From Bryoerythrophyllum caledonicum (Eukaryota > Streptophyta > Bryopsida > Pottiales > Pottiaceae), in the NCBI GenBank assembly GCA_963971425.1, contig OZ020517.1, positions 2,978,501 to 3,042,500 on the forward strand: a DNA stretch of 64,000 nt. Reading direction: 5' to 3'. The notes under the pieces were generated by a model. It was given only the letters and a program-made list of their open reading frames with translations. It did no database searches and was not told the origin of the DNA. Positions 34,495-45,534 of the stretch are shown here, piece after piece. Within the stretch, counting starts at the first letter, position 1. Each line of letters starts with the position of its first letter. The position numbers were made by a program, and so were the translations under genes.

Positions 34495-36838
34495 AGAAGA
34501 AGAAGAAGAAGAAGAAGAAGAAGAAGAAGAAGAAGAAGAAGAAGAAGAAGAAGAAGAAGAAGAAGAAGAAGAAGAAGAAGAAGAAGAAGAAGAAGAAGAA
34601 GAAGAAGAAGAAGAAGAAGAAGAAGAAGAAGAAGAAGAAGAAGAAGAAGAAGAAGAAGAAGAAGAAGAAGAAGAAGAAGAAGAAGAAGAAGAAGAAGAAG
34701 AAGAAGAAGAAGAAGAAGAAGAAGAAGAAGAAGAAGAAGAAGAAGAAGAAGAAGAAGAAGAAGAAGAAGAAGAAGAAGAAGAAGAAAGAAGAAGAAGAAG
34801 AAGAAGAAGAAGAAGAAGAAGAAGAAGAAGAAGAAGAAGAAGAAGAAGAAGAAGAAGAAGAAGAAGAAGAAGAAGAAGAAGAAGAAGAAGAAGAAGAAGA
34901 AGAAGAAGAAGAAGAAGAAGAAGAAGAAGAAGAAGAAGAAAAGAAGAAGAAGAAGAAGAAGAAGAAGAAGAAGAAGAAGAAGAAGAAGAAGAAGAAGAAG
35001 AAGAAGAAGAAGAAGAAGAAGAAGAAGAAGAAGAAGAAGAAGAAGAAGAAGAAGAAGAAGAAGAAGAAGAAGAAGAAGAAGAAGAAGAAGAAGAAGAAGA
35101 AGAAGAAGAAGAAGAAGAAGAAGAAGAAGAAGAAGAAGAAGAAGAAGAAGAAGAAGAAGAAGAAGAAGAAGAAGAAGAAGAAGAAGAAGAAGAAGAAGAA
35201 GAAGAAGAAGAAGAAGAAGAAGAAGAAGAAGAAGAAGAAGAAGAAGAAGAAGAAGAAGAAGAAGAAGAAGAAGAAGAAGAAGAAGAAGAAGAAGAAGAAG
35301 AAGAAGATGAAGAAGAAGAAGATGAAGAAGAAGAAGATGAAGATGAAGATGAAGATGAAGATGAAGATGAAGATGAAGAAGAAGATGAAGAAGAAGAAGA
35401 AGAAGATGAAGATGAAGATGAAGAAGAAGATGAAGATGAAGATGAAGAAGAAGAAGATGAAGATGAAGATGAAGAAGAAGAAGAAGAAGAAGAAGAAGAA
35501 GAAGAAGAAGAAGAAGAAGAAGAAGAAGAAGAAGAAGAAGAAGAAGAAGAAGAAGAAGATGAAGAAGAAGAAGATGAAGAAGAAGAAGATGAAGAAGAAG
35601 AAGATGAAGAAGATGAAGAAGAAGAAGATGAAGAAGAAGAAGATGAAGATGAAGAAGAAGAAGATGAAGAAGAAGATGAAGAAGAAGAAGAAGAAGAAGA
35701 AGAAGAAGAAGAAGAAGAAGATGAAGAAGAAGAAGATGAAGAAGAAGATGAAGAAGATGAAGAAGAAGATGAAGAAGAAGAAGAAGAAGATGAAGAAGAA
35801 GATGAAGATGAAGAAGAAGAAGAAGAAGAAGATGAAGAAGAAGATGAAGAAGAAGAAGAAGAAGAAGAAGAAGAAGAAGAAGAAGAAGAAGAAGAAGAAG
35901 AAGAAGAAGAAGAAGAAGAAGAAGAAGAAGAAGAAGAAGAAGAAGATGAAGAAGAAGATGAAGAAGAAGAAGAAGAAGATGAAGAAGAAGATGAAGATGA
36001 AGAAGAAGAAGAAGAAGAAGATGAAGAAGAAGATGAAGAAGAAGAAGAAGAAGAAGATGAAGAAGAAGATGAAGAAGAAGAAGATGAAGATGAAGATGAA
36101 GAAGAAGATGAAGAAGAAGATGAAGAAGATGAAGATGAAGATGAAGATGAAGATGAAGAAGAAGATGAAGAAGAAGAAGAAGAAGATGAAGATGAAGATG
36201 AAGAAGAAGATGAAGATGAAGATGAAGAAGAAGAAGATGAAGATGAAGAAGAAGATGAAGATGAAGATGAAGAAGAAGATGAAGAAGAAGATGAAGAAGA
36301 AGATGAAGAAGAAGATGAAGAAGAAGATGAAGAAGAAGAAGATGAAGATGAAGATGAAGAAGAAGAAGATGAAGATGAAGAAGAAGATGAAGATGAAGAT
36401 GAAGAAGAAGATGAAGAAGAAGATGAAGAAGAAGATGAAGAAGAAGATGAAGAAGAAGATGAAGAAGAAGAAGATGAAGATGAAGATGAAGAAGAAGATG
36501 AAGAAGAAGATGAAGAAGATGAAGATGAAGATGAAGATGAAGATGAAGAAGAAGATGAAGAAGAAGAAGAAGAAGATGAAGATGAAGATGAAGAAGAAGA
36601 TGAAGATGAAGATGAAGAAGAAGATGAAGATGAAGATGAAGAAGAAGATGAAGAAGAAGATGAAGAAGAAGAAGATGAAGATGAAGATGAAGAAGAAGAT
36701 GAAGAAGAAGATGAAGAAGATGAAGATGAAGATGAAGATGAAGATGAAGAAGAAGATGAAGAAGAAGAAGAAGAAGAAGAAGAAGATGAAGATGAAGATG
36801 AAGAAGAAGATGAAGAAGAAGATGACGAAGAAGAAGAA
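34495..36838 (-). repeat. 2.35-kb (GAA/TTC)n tail of LINE-B with GAT/ATC interruptions
   Basis: Seen on the plus strand as GAA triplets. The part far from the LINE body (34,495-35,306) is pure GAA except for single-A slips near 34,786 and 34,941. The part next to the body (35,307-36,838) is interspersed with GAT in a structured pattern, including a duplicated block of about 132 bp around 36,230-36,490 and recurrent (GAT GAA)5 clusters near 35,335, 36,125, 36,520 and 36,715. In sense this is the 3' microsatellite tail added at reverse transcription and expanded afterwards. It encodes artefactual Glu/Asp, Lys/Met or Phe/Leu frames only. Confidence 0.9.
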
Positions 36839-36975
36839 GAACGCCGGTTCTGGAGGGACCGGCGTGAATAAAGTGTCTGTTTGCACCACCACTAAGACCA
36901 TACCCACGAGGCAAGGAATTAGTAGTATGGGGCTACTTCCCCCTCTCGAGGGTAGACACTATGTAAGAAGTAACC
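36838..36975 (-). repeat. LINE-B 3' terminus with conserved hairpin
   Basis: In sense it reads from TTACATAGTGTCTACCCTCG, through GGTATGGTCTTAGTGGTGGT, to CTTTATTCACGCCGGTCCCT and CCAGAACCGGCGTTC, followed by TTC triplets. The stem CGCCGGTcC/GaACCGGCG with a short loop directly precedes the tail. Its position and conservation in all copies suggest it is the site recognised by the element's reverse transcriptase. Confidence 0.85.
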
Positions 36976-37129
36976 ATAGGGATGAAAACCAAAACAAAGG
37001 AAAGCCACAATCATAGCAAGGGAGTTGGGAGAAAAGAAAAAGGAAGGAAAAAGAAAAGATAATGAAGGGGGGGAAGGACCAGGGGGTGGAGGAGGGGGAA
37101 TGAGCAGGCGGTGGGAGAGTTAGGGTGTT

Positions 37130-38090
37130 TTATGGTGTGTCATGTGGACCGGGGAGGGTTTTGTTATTCTCAATTTTTCGTTTATGTAATAGTATGGACA
37201 TAGCATGTTGGATTGCGATGATGTTTATATTATTGAAGGTATGTTTAATTGTGTTCATGGGTATTTTGAAGGTTTCTTCAAGGGTGTTCATGGGTGGGAT
37301 ATAGGTTGTGGCGCGGGCACCAGCCGTGATGACTATGAGGGGGTCAATTTTCCATCCGAGGTTTCTTATGTCGTCGATGAGGGATTGATATTTGTTTATT
37401 TTGTTTTCAATTGTTTCTGGTGAGACTCTATTGTTACAATATGTGAATTCAATAAATTGAATGGTATAGTTTGAATAAATGTGGATGGATGGCGGGTTGT
37501 TGTAGGGTAGGCCTTTTACACAGAGTATGTCGGGTTTGAATCTGGCATTACAGTGACATCGTTGGGTTGCACATGTACATGGGAGTAGCCAAGGTGGGAC
37601 CGTATTCTCTTGTGGGTTGTTATTGAAAGTGCCGGCATTCATGAGTATGAAACATCGGGATTTGTTATGTGAGGTAATTAGTTTTCGGATTTCCCATACT
37701 GCTTTGTTGTGTCTTTTAACGATGAGGGAGTGTATGTGGTGGTTTTGGCATTTGAGTAAAACGTGTAGCCATGTGTCGGGGTCTATAGAGGTACATATGG
37801 GGCATGTTATGGATGGGAAGCGTTCTATTCCAAAGAAGAGTTGTTTACAGGCATTTCCCATATATTGACCAGTGCGGAATTTAATAAGGCATGTAATTTG
37901 TGAATTGGTAATGGTGGGATTTTTCCAGAAATTTGTAGATAGTTCATTGTCTATGTTGTTGTTGCCTGTCCATTTTTCTATGTTAGGGAAATTTTCTGAG
38001 ATTGGTATCATCTTTGGAGGGCCAATCCTCTTTTTGGAAGTAGTATGGGGTGGCATGTCCATGCTCATGTGGGTCTTTGGCATTTTTATG
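37130..38090 (-). pseudogene. LINE-B ORF2 C-terminus: CCHC motif and restriction-like endonuclease
   Basis: After RNase H the chain has KFRTGQYMGNACKQLFFGIE, then C-P-I-C, TSIDPDTWLHVLLKC (a C-x2-C-x9-H-x4-C motif), HNKAVWEIRKLI, CTCATQRCHCNARFKPDILC, IQFIEFTYCNNRVSPETIEN then KINKYQSLIDDIRNLGWKID and LIVITAGARATTY. The order CCHC, (R/K)PD, E-x-T, K-x-x-KY..L, G(W/Y)...hydrophobic...G is that of the PD-(D/E)XK-type endonuclease at the C-terminus of R2, CRE and Dualen elements. This frame is intact for about 317 codons and is the best copy of the domain in the window. The neighbouring RNase H frame overlaps it through a frameshift at about 37,990-38,080. Confidence 0.8.
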
Positions 38091-38753
38091 TGATTTTTCT
38101 CTTCCTTCTTTGGCTAGTTTATCGGCTTGTTCATTTCCTTCTATATTAGCGTGTGCTCTAACTTTATGTAGTGTAGTAGGTTGTGTTTGATTTTGAAGCA
38201 TTTGTACCATGGACATGAGTGTTATTTTGTCGGGGTGGCTATTGTGGAGAGTAGGGTGGGTTATTTCTGTGTTTAGTAGATATAGGACATTGATGCAATC
38301 CGTAAAAATATGTGCCGGTTCGTTGGCATATTTTGTGTTGATGATTTGGAGTGTTTTGTGTATGGCCATCATCTCAGCTCTGAGGATATTTTGGAGTCTG
38401 TGGAGTCTTTTGGCTAATTTAATTTCTTTGTTGGGATTATATATGCCATATCCGGCTTTTTCTCTATGCCAGTGTCCAGGGCTACTTTCTACCGGTTCTT
38501 TGAAGGATCCATCCATGTAGTAGCTATGTATGGGGTCATATTTTCGGTATGTATGTGTGTGGTAATTTGGGAGGGGGGGATTTGTCATGGAGTAGTTTAA
38601 TGTGTTGTTATTGTATTCTAGTTTAGACCATTTTTTGCTACGGTTTACTAGTGTTTGAGGAGGTGTGGGCGAGGCAATATTTGTATGTATCCGATTTATG
38701 ATTAGAGATTTGGCTATGGATGTGAGCATGGCTAGTTGTTCTGAGGTTCCCAT
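37983..38753 (-). pseudogene. LINE-B ORF2 RNase H domain
   Basis: The order is VNRSKKWSKLEYNNN, SYYMDGSFKEPVESSPGHW (first catalytic Asp; the usual T is M), EKAGYGIYNPNKEIKLAKRL, LRAEMMAIHKTLQI (Glu), HIFTDCINVLYLLNTEITHP (Asp) and KVRAHANIEGNEQADKLAKE (His and final Asp). All four carboxylates of type I RNase H are present. A frameshift at the C-terminal end separates this domain from the following CCHC/endonuclease part. Confidence 0.85.
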
Positions 38754-39975
38754 TGTTTTGCTCTGGTGATGGACACATAGTATTTGTAGAGTAGCTGGTT
38801 CAAGCCTAGGCTTTTTTTGTTCGGTTGGGATAGTGGGTTCTTCATATGTTATTGAGTTTGCTTCGAATAGTGCTATGATGTGTGAGTCCGGAAAAGGGCC
38901 TGAGTGAGGATTAAGGTTTTGGTACCAGTTTTTGTCTGGTGTTATGATGAGGGTGGAGGTGTGGTTTGGGTCATATTTGGCTGCGAGGCGGGCCCAATGT
39001 AATGCTTGTTGTGTTTCTTCTTCATTGTGAGGGTGAGCTATGCCATTGCCTATCCATTTGTAGTCAAAGGCTTTTCCTAGTGATCCAAATATTTTATCTC
39101 TTTCAAAGGGGGAGTAAAATTTGTTAAGTTTGATGGGGCATGTGACGGGGGAGGAGAAGTATGAGTGTTGGATGTTGAATGTTGAAATTAATGAGTTTAG
39201 TATCGGTGTGGGTAGTGTATATTGTGTAAGTTTAAGGGGGTTATTTTTTGGTATTTTATATTTGTATCTTTGGTATAGCCAAATGATTTCGGTTTCAAAT
39301 GGTTGGGTTATTGGTTCGATGTTTGTAGGGTTTTGTAGTTTAGTGTTGTATTGGTTCCATAACCATGTGAGCCTATTGATGGGGATGGTAAAGAGGTGTC
39401 ATCCATCTTCTTCGTATAGGTGTGCTTGGTCTTTGTCTATTTTAATTGTGTTAGATGATGTAAGAATGTCTTTTTTGGGGTTACATTCCGTTGTGTAAAT
39501 GTTTAGTAGGGGGATTATTATGGGTAGGGTGACGGACCTTGTGTCTTGGGGTTGATTTTGTGGGTGGTGAGCTTGGATAATTTCGGAGTAGAATTTATGT
39601 TGAATTCTTTGATAATATTGTGTCAGTTTATTGATATTGTGTGTGATGGTGTTTTGGTTGTGTCTTGGGAAGAGGTTTCTTTGGGGGAGCCATTTGTTGT
39701 AGGTGTTGTTATTGTCGTCCCATTGGCATAAATATCTCGTGTATTTGTTTTCAATTTGGTTATTGTCTATTTTTTCTTTATGTTCGTGGTGTATGATGAT
39801 GTTTATGGGGTATGTGGTGGGATTTTTGAGGATGTAATTTGGGGGGCAGGGGTAGTGTAGATGGGAGTGAGGAGGATGTATTGGTGGTGGGGGGGTATTT
39901 CTTGGGATGATGTCGTTGTTTATTGTGATGAATGGATTTTTAAGTGTATGGGAGTATGTATGTGTGTTGTTATTA
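38754..39975 (-). pseudogene. LINE-B ORF2 linker and unrecognised conserved domain
   Basis: Several minus-strand frames together read through QWDDNNTYNKWLPQRNLFPR, an IIQAHHPQNQPQDTRSVT segment, then FSSPVTCPIKLNKFYSPFER, DKIFGSLGKAFDYKWIGNGI and AHPHNEEETQQALHWARLAA (about 39,165-38,975), continuing with TLIITPDKNWYQNLNPH and ANSITYEEPTIPTEQ. This is the same unknown domain as in LINE-A and LINE-C. There is at least one stop in the linker (after EEDG). Confidence 0.7.
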
Positions 39976-42783
39976 CTATTGTGGGGGGGGGTATATTGGG
40001 TGGCAAAAGAGTTGTCGTGCTATTTTGAGGGCACTTTTAATTAGTTTTGATGGGGTGAAATGGTAGGTTTTAAATTCTTCATTGTTCATGACGTGTGTTC
40101 CATTAGGTAGGGAGATTTGTTTTAGTTCGTAGATGTTTTTTGATAGGAGTTTTTGTAATAACTTTTGAGATAATTGTGTGTTGAGTGTATTTTGGTTTTG
40201 TGTTACGAGAGTCCAAGATTTTTCTGGTGTTGTTGGTTCTATAAGGAAGTTGGCAAGAGCACTTTTTAAGTGGACTTTTGCTACGTGTTTTAGTAAGAAG
40301 AAGGTACGTGTTATTGGTGATCTTGTACAGTACAATTTGTCTTTTTTATTCTAGGTATGTTTTCGGCCCCCCCGTATTGGGCAAGGATGTGGTGTGTTAG
40401 GCCCCTATATATTGTTCCAAGTCTACCACTGTCATTTAGAGCGTTCTGTAGTTGTTCTCCTATGCATCTTAGGTATGCATTTTTTAGGGAAAAGGCTTCT
40501 AGTCCAAAGAGGTTATGCGGTAATTGGGTTATTATATTAGACATGCATTTTGGCATGCCGCATACGGTTTTTTGTGTAGCCGTTATCTTTTGGTCCAATT
40601 TTTTGATGGCGGGCATTGAGTATGGTATCGCGTAGAAGCTGTATGCCACGCCCGGTCTTAAAATTGTGTCAATCATTTTTATTTTTTGTTTCATAGTGGC
40701 CGGGCAAGCTACTAGTTCTTTACATTGTTTAATTAGTTTTTTGGTAGTGTCATGGATTTGGGTTTTCCAATTTAGGGAGGGGACGAGATTTATTCCTAAA
40801 TATGTGTATGATTTGTTTTGGTGTAGTACGGGTATTGGTTGGTTTCGGTAATTAATGTTAGAGGTTTGTATTAGGGCTTTGAATGCGGTGGGATTTGTTT
40901 TTGATTTATTTGGGCACCAGTGACGGCACATTTTGGGACACCTACATCCATTCTTGTCCATTTGCAATATCTGTCTACTTTGTTAAGTTGTATTTGTATA
41001 GCTTTGATTTTGTTGGTTATGGCCGCAAGGTCGTCCGCGTATGCCGTGGAGTTGATGGTGGCTTGTGATGTCCCAAATGTGTATCCATTGTTGCCTCTAT
41101 CTAGCCATCTAAGTAGTGGTTCTAGGAATATGATGAAAAGATATGGGCTTAGAGTATCTCCTTGTATTGTTCCCCTTTGGATGGCTATGGGTTTAGTTTT
41201 TCCAAAGTGTTCTCCTATATAGGAGGTTGAGGATTCCGAGTATATATTTCCCTCTAGTGCGGTGGCGTCTTTGGGGTATCCAAGGTCCGTCATTATGGCT
41301 AAGAGTCTAGCGTGGTCAATGGAGCCGAAGGCATTTTTAAAGTCAACATATAGTATGAATATGTCTTGGTTTGTAAATCATGCATCTTTTAATGCGGCTA
41401 TTATTGTTTGGATTTGTCTAGCGGTACTTCTTTCAACACGGAACCCCTCTTGACTGTCATGCAGTATTTTATGTTTTTTGCCATATGATGATATTATTGA
41501 TGTGAATGTGCTTGTAAATCATTTATAGATGGTATTGGCTAATGCAATGGGTCTATGGTTGGGTAGCATAGATGGGTCTCCTTTTTTGTATAGTAAAATT
41601 GTTGCGCTTGTTTTCCATGAAGTAGGGATTTGTTTTTGTTTATAGCAGCGGGAGAAGAAGAGGGTTAGTAGTTTGTGGAACCTTGGGGGCATATTTTTTA
41701 GTATGGAGTTCGGTATTCGGTCCGGTCCGGGGGCCTTATTATTTCCTAGGTTTCGTAGGCAAGTGTCACATGTAGCTTGATTAAATTATGTGTATAGTGG
41801 GGTTTCCATGTCTCCTCTTTTTTCTAATGTGAATCCATCTAGGTCATGCCATGGATATTGACGTACTGCGCATGTGCATGTAGTGGGATGGTGCAGTTGA
41901 TAGTTGCATGTTGCTACTATAGATCTGTTGTTTTTTGTTTGTTGGTTAAATATTTCATTTGTAATGTCTTCTGGACTAGTTAGTATATTGTTATATTGGT
42001 CGACAATGCAGTCTAATGGTGGGGATTCCATATTTTTGAATATTCTTCTGTTTATTTTCTTGGGGTTAGTTTCATATAGTTGTCTGTATTTTGAGATGGC
42101 TTTTCTAATGTTTTTTTGGATTTGTTTGGTGGTAATTTTTTGGGCTTGTATGTTGGCGTTTTTTGCAATTAGTGCTATATTATTTCTCCATGTGTCGTGA
42201 GGTAGATGTATGGGGGGTGGATTAGGGATTTGTGTGTGTTGAAGGTTTTGTAGTTCGTTGAGGATAGGGTGGTTTCGCCATTGGGGGTTATTATTTACGG
42301 TTCTTATGGTTTTCCGTATAGTGTGACAAATGGTTAAATGTTGTTTCCATGTTTTAGATAATTTACGGGATAAATATCCACCTTGTTGTGATGTTCAATT
42401 TGTCATTTGTGGTATGGGTTGGGCTTTGCCGGTTTGTTCAATTGTATTGGATATGTTGTTGATGAGTGTATCTAGAGTATGACAGGCTTCTTGCCATTGC
42501 GTTTCGGAAAGATGTTTGTTAGATTCTAATGCGTTTATTAGGGAGTCTATGCGTAATGAGTTTTCTTTGAAGAATTTTGTGTTGAATAAGTCTATGTTGT
42601 TTTGTAGGATGGGGTTGAGGATACGTATGTGGTTATTGCTTGTGTTGGTTGGTGTGCGGTTTATAAATGTATTGTTTGGGATGTGGAGTTGTATAGGTGT
42701 GTGATCGGAGTTCAGATGAATGTTATTATTTGTTGTGGACGTAAATGTGGTGTGGTAATTTACACGGACGTAGAATCCATCAA
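39976..42783 (-). pseudogene. LINE-B ORF2 reverse transcriptase region
   Basis: Read leftward on the minus strand, several frames give the end of the APE domain and the RT: HDSQEGFRVERSTARQIQTI (fingers), an FKNAFGSIDHARL-type motif A at about 41,345, GTIQGDTLSPYLFIIFLEPL (motif B, about 41,165-41,106), STAYADDLAAIT (motif C, about 41,050-41,015), MDVGVPKCAVTG and KSYTYLGINLVPSLNWKTQI, then the thumb/linker region to about 39,976. YADD is the catalytic core. Frameshifts near 41,300, 40,900 and 40,330 break it. Confidence 0.85.
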
Positions 42784-44124
42784 TTAGGCTCCAGTTGTTG
42801 TAGTTGTATCACCTTGTCTAGAGTATGTAGTGTTTGTGGGAATATAATTAAAGTTTAGGTTTTCTCTAAATCGTTTCCATTGTAGGTCTGCCGTTTGTGG
42901 TGGTGTTTGTTGGTTTCCGTTTTGTCTATCTATGAGAGCAATGTCTCTATTGAAGTCGCCACATAAGATGTGGTTGTGGTTGGAGTTGTTGATAATATGG
43001 GAGGTGATGTTAGTTTTGATGTCCTCGGTGAGTCTAATGTCTTCGGGGTGGGATGGCATGTATATGTGGTGGATTAGCCATGGTTGTAGTGGATGATTGG
43101 AAATTTCCATAGTTTGGAGGTATGGGGATATATTCATCGGGGTGGGAATTTTTTTGACATTGCTCGGAAAGGCGTAATTTTTGAGTATGAGGGTGAGGAG
43201 GCCCCCTCGGCCCGGTGTATATGGTCTTCTTTGTTGTATGCATCGTGTTAGGGCATGTGTGTTGTTGAAGACGAGTTTGTAGTCTGGAAATAGTCTTTGT
43301 ATGTATTTTGTGGATTTTGTGGCCGAGATTTTTGTTTCTTGTATGACTATGAGTGCCGGTGGTGTGTTAGTCTGTGTAACTAAATTTTGTAAGTTTGGGA
43401 GTGCGGTGTTAAGGGATGAGGTGTTCCATATTATTATGCTTGTGTTATTGTTGTTCATGTGTAGGTTATGATTTTGTGATGGGATGTGATTCGGTGGTGG
43501 AGGTGGGTGAGTGTATTCCGAGAGGGGGTTTAGACATTTTAGTGACTCGTTTATTGTTGTGTTTGGGAGGTAGGGGAATTTTTGTTTTATCGTGTCATTT
43601 GTTGGGGATGTATTTTGGTTGTGTATAAAGTCATATAGTTCTTTATTTATTGATGAGTTGTGGTTTATGATGTGTAGGTTAGTTTCAAGAAATGTTGTGT
43701 AAGGGTGTGGGATGTTAATGTGTCTTTCGGGCGGATTTTGTAAGTTTGATAGGGTTCGTAATAGTGTGTTAGTCCATGTGGTTATATTTGGGTTTTGTAG
43801 CCCTATAAGTCTGTTACATTCGTTGGGGTTGGGGTGGATAGTAATTACTAGGGCGTATAATATGTGTGTGGACGGGTGCGTATTTTTTTGTTGTATATAT
43901 TGGGCAATGTCCGGGTGTGTTGTGTTGTGTAGTTGGTGTAATGTGTGCGTGGTTTTTAAGAGGGGCGCAAATGTTCTGGCAATATGTTTGTATTCCGGCT
44001 GTAGTTTTATTGTGTTTGGTATAAAGTAGATTTTGGCGTTTTTCTTATGTACTCTGGGGTGTTTTTTTAGTACATTGGGCATGAGTCCCGGGTTGGTTTC
44101 TACATCTCCGCTTAGTATTAATAA
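42784..44124 (-). pseudogene. LINE-B ORF2 N-terminus: 2A-like motif and APE endonuclease
   Basis: The frame opens with KPLYYKNLLILSGDVETNPG then LMPNVLKKHPR (44,124-44,060); GDVETNPG is a near-canonical 2A motif with Leu instead of the final Pro. A 432-codon open stretch follows with IIIWNTSSLNTALPNLQNLV, VIQETKISATKST, RPYTPGRGGLLTLILKNYAF and HILCGDFNRDIALIDRQNGN, giving the Asn, Glu and Asp positions of an APE/DNase-I-like nuclease. It breaks just before the SLIDGFY/SDH part, which is found in another frame at about 42,700-42,780. This is the longest intact piece of ORF2 in the window. Confidence 0.88.
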
Positions 44125-44568
44125 ATTTTTATAGTATAAAGGTTTGATATGTTGTTTTTGTATTATTGATTTGTGTGTGTATTTTGGATATTTCTTTATT
44201 GTTTTTTTTTTGTTTTTTGTTTTAGTATTTTTTTTTGTGTGTGTATGTAATTTTTTGTTGTGGGCTTTGTTGGTGTTTTGTTTTTGTTTGTGGATTTAGT
44301 TGTTGTGTTTGGATGTGTATTTATTGAGGCTTTTTTTTTGGGTTTGTTTATATATGTTTTTTTGATATTGCTTTGTATGCGTCTTTGAAGTTGTATATGT
44401 GTGGGTTTTAGTTTGTGAATGTGAATGTGAGAGTGTTTGTGTGTATGTGTGTATATATATTATATGTGAGTTTGGTCTTGTGTGTGTGTTTGGTTGTGTA
44501 GATGAGTGTTAATGCATATTTGAGGGTTTATTTTTTATTTTCTTATATGTGTGTGGATGTGTGAATGT

Positions 44569-44584
44569 TTGTGTGTTTGTTTGG
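44569..44584. repeat. left target-site duplication of insertion D
   Basis: TTGTGTGTTTGTTTGG is repeated exactly at 45,535-45,550. Confidence 0.88.
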
Positions 44585-45534
44585 GCCCCATACTACTAAT
44601 TCCTTGCCTGGTGGGCATGGTCTTAGTGGTGGTGCGAACAGACACTTTATTCAGGCCGGTCCCTTCGGGACCGGTGTTCTTCTTCTTCTTCTTCTTCTTC
44701 TTCTTCTTCTTCTTCTTCTTCTTCTTCTTCTTCTTCTTCTTCTTCTTCTTCTTCTTCTTCTTCTTCTTCTTCTTCTTCTTCTTCTTCTTCTTCTTCTTCT
44801 TCTTCTTCTTCTTCTTCTTCTTCTTCTTCTTCTTCTTCTTCTTCTTCTTCTTCTTCTTCTTCTTCTTCTTCTTCTTCTTCTTCTTCTTCTTCTTCTTCTT
44901 CTTCTTCTTCTTCTTCTTCTTCTTCTTCTTCTTCTTCTTCTTCTTCTTCTTCTTCTTCTTCTTCTTCTTCTTCTTCTTCTTCTTCTTCTTCTTCTTCTTC
45001 TTCTTCTTCTTCTTCTTCTTCTTCTTCTTCTTCTTCTTCTTCTTCTTCTTCTTCTTCTTCTTCTTCTTCTTCTTCTTCTTCTTCTTCTTCTTCTTCTTCT
45101 TCTTCTTCTTCTTCTTCTTCTTCTTCTTCTTCTTCTTCTTCTTCTTCTTCTTCTTCTTCTTCTTCTTCTTCTTCTTCTTCTTCTTCTTCTTCTTCTTCTT
45201 CTTCTTCTTCTTCTTCTTCTTCTTCTTCTTCTTCTTCTTCTTCTTCTTCTTCTTCTTCTTCTTCTTCTTCTTCTTCTTCTTCTTCTTCTTCTTCTTCTTC
45301 TTCTTCTTCTTCTTCTTCTTCTTCTTCTTCTTCTTCTTCTTCTTCTTCTTCTTCTTCTTCTTCTTCTTCTTCTTCTTCTTCTTCTTCTTCTTCTTCTTCT
45401 TCTTCTTCTTCTTCTTCTTCTTCTTCTTCTTCTTCTTCTTCTTCTTCTTCTTCTTCTTCTTCTTCTTCTTCTTCTTCTTCTTCTTCTTCTTCTTCTTCTT
45501 CTTCTTCTTCTTCTTCTTCTTCTTCTTCTTCTTC
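44585..45534 (+). mobile_element. insertion D: 5'-truncated LINE 3' end with a ~286-unit TTC tail, nested in LINE-B
   Basis: Only about 92 bp of LINE body remain (GCCCCATACTACTAATTCCT through the hairpin GGCCGGTCCCTTCGGGACCG), followed by about 860 bp of uninterrupted TTC. It lies in the spacer between ORF1 and ORF2 of LINE-B, in the opposite orientation. A perfect 16-bp target duplication flanks it. The body closely resembles the 3' terminus of LINE-B itself (GCCCCATACTACTAATTCC), so D may derive from a LINE-B-like source. It is the innermost, youngest layer. Confidence 0.88.

Noticed and set aside
34490-37016. Very long open frames (Glu/Asp, Lys/Met, Arg, Phe or Leu polymers) over the GAA tract on both strands
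   Set aside because: They are a consequence of a triplet repeat that contains no stop codon in most frames; the sequence is the 3' tail of LINE-B.
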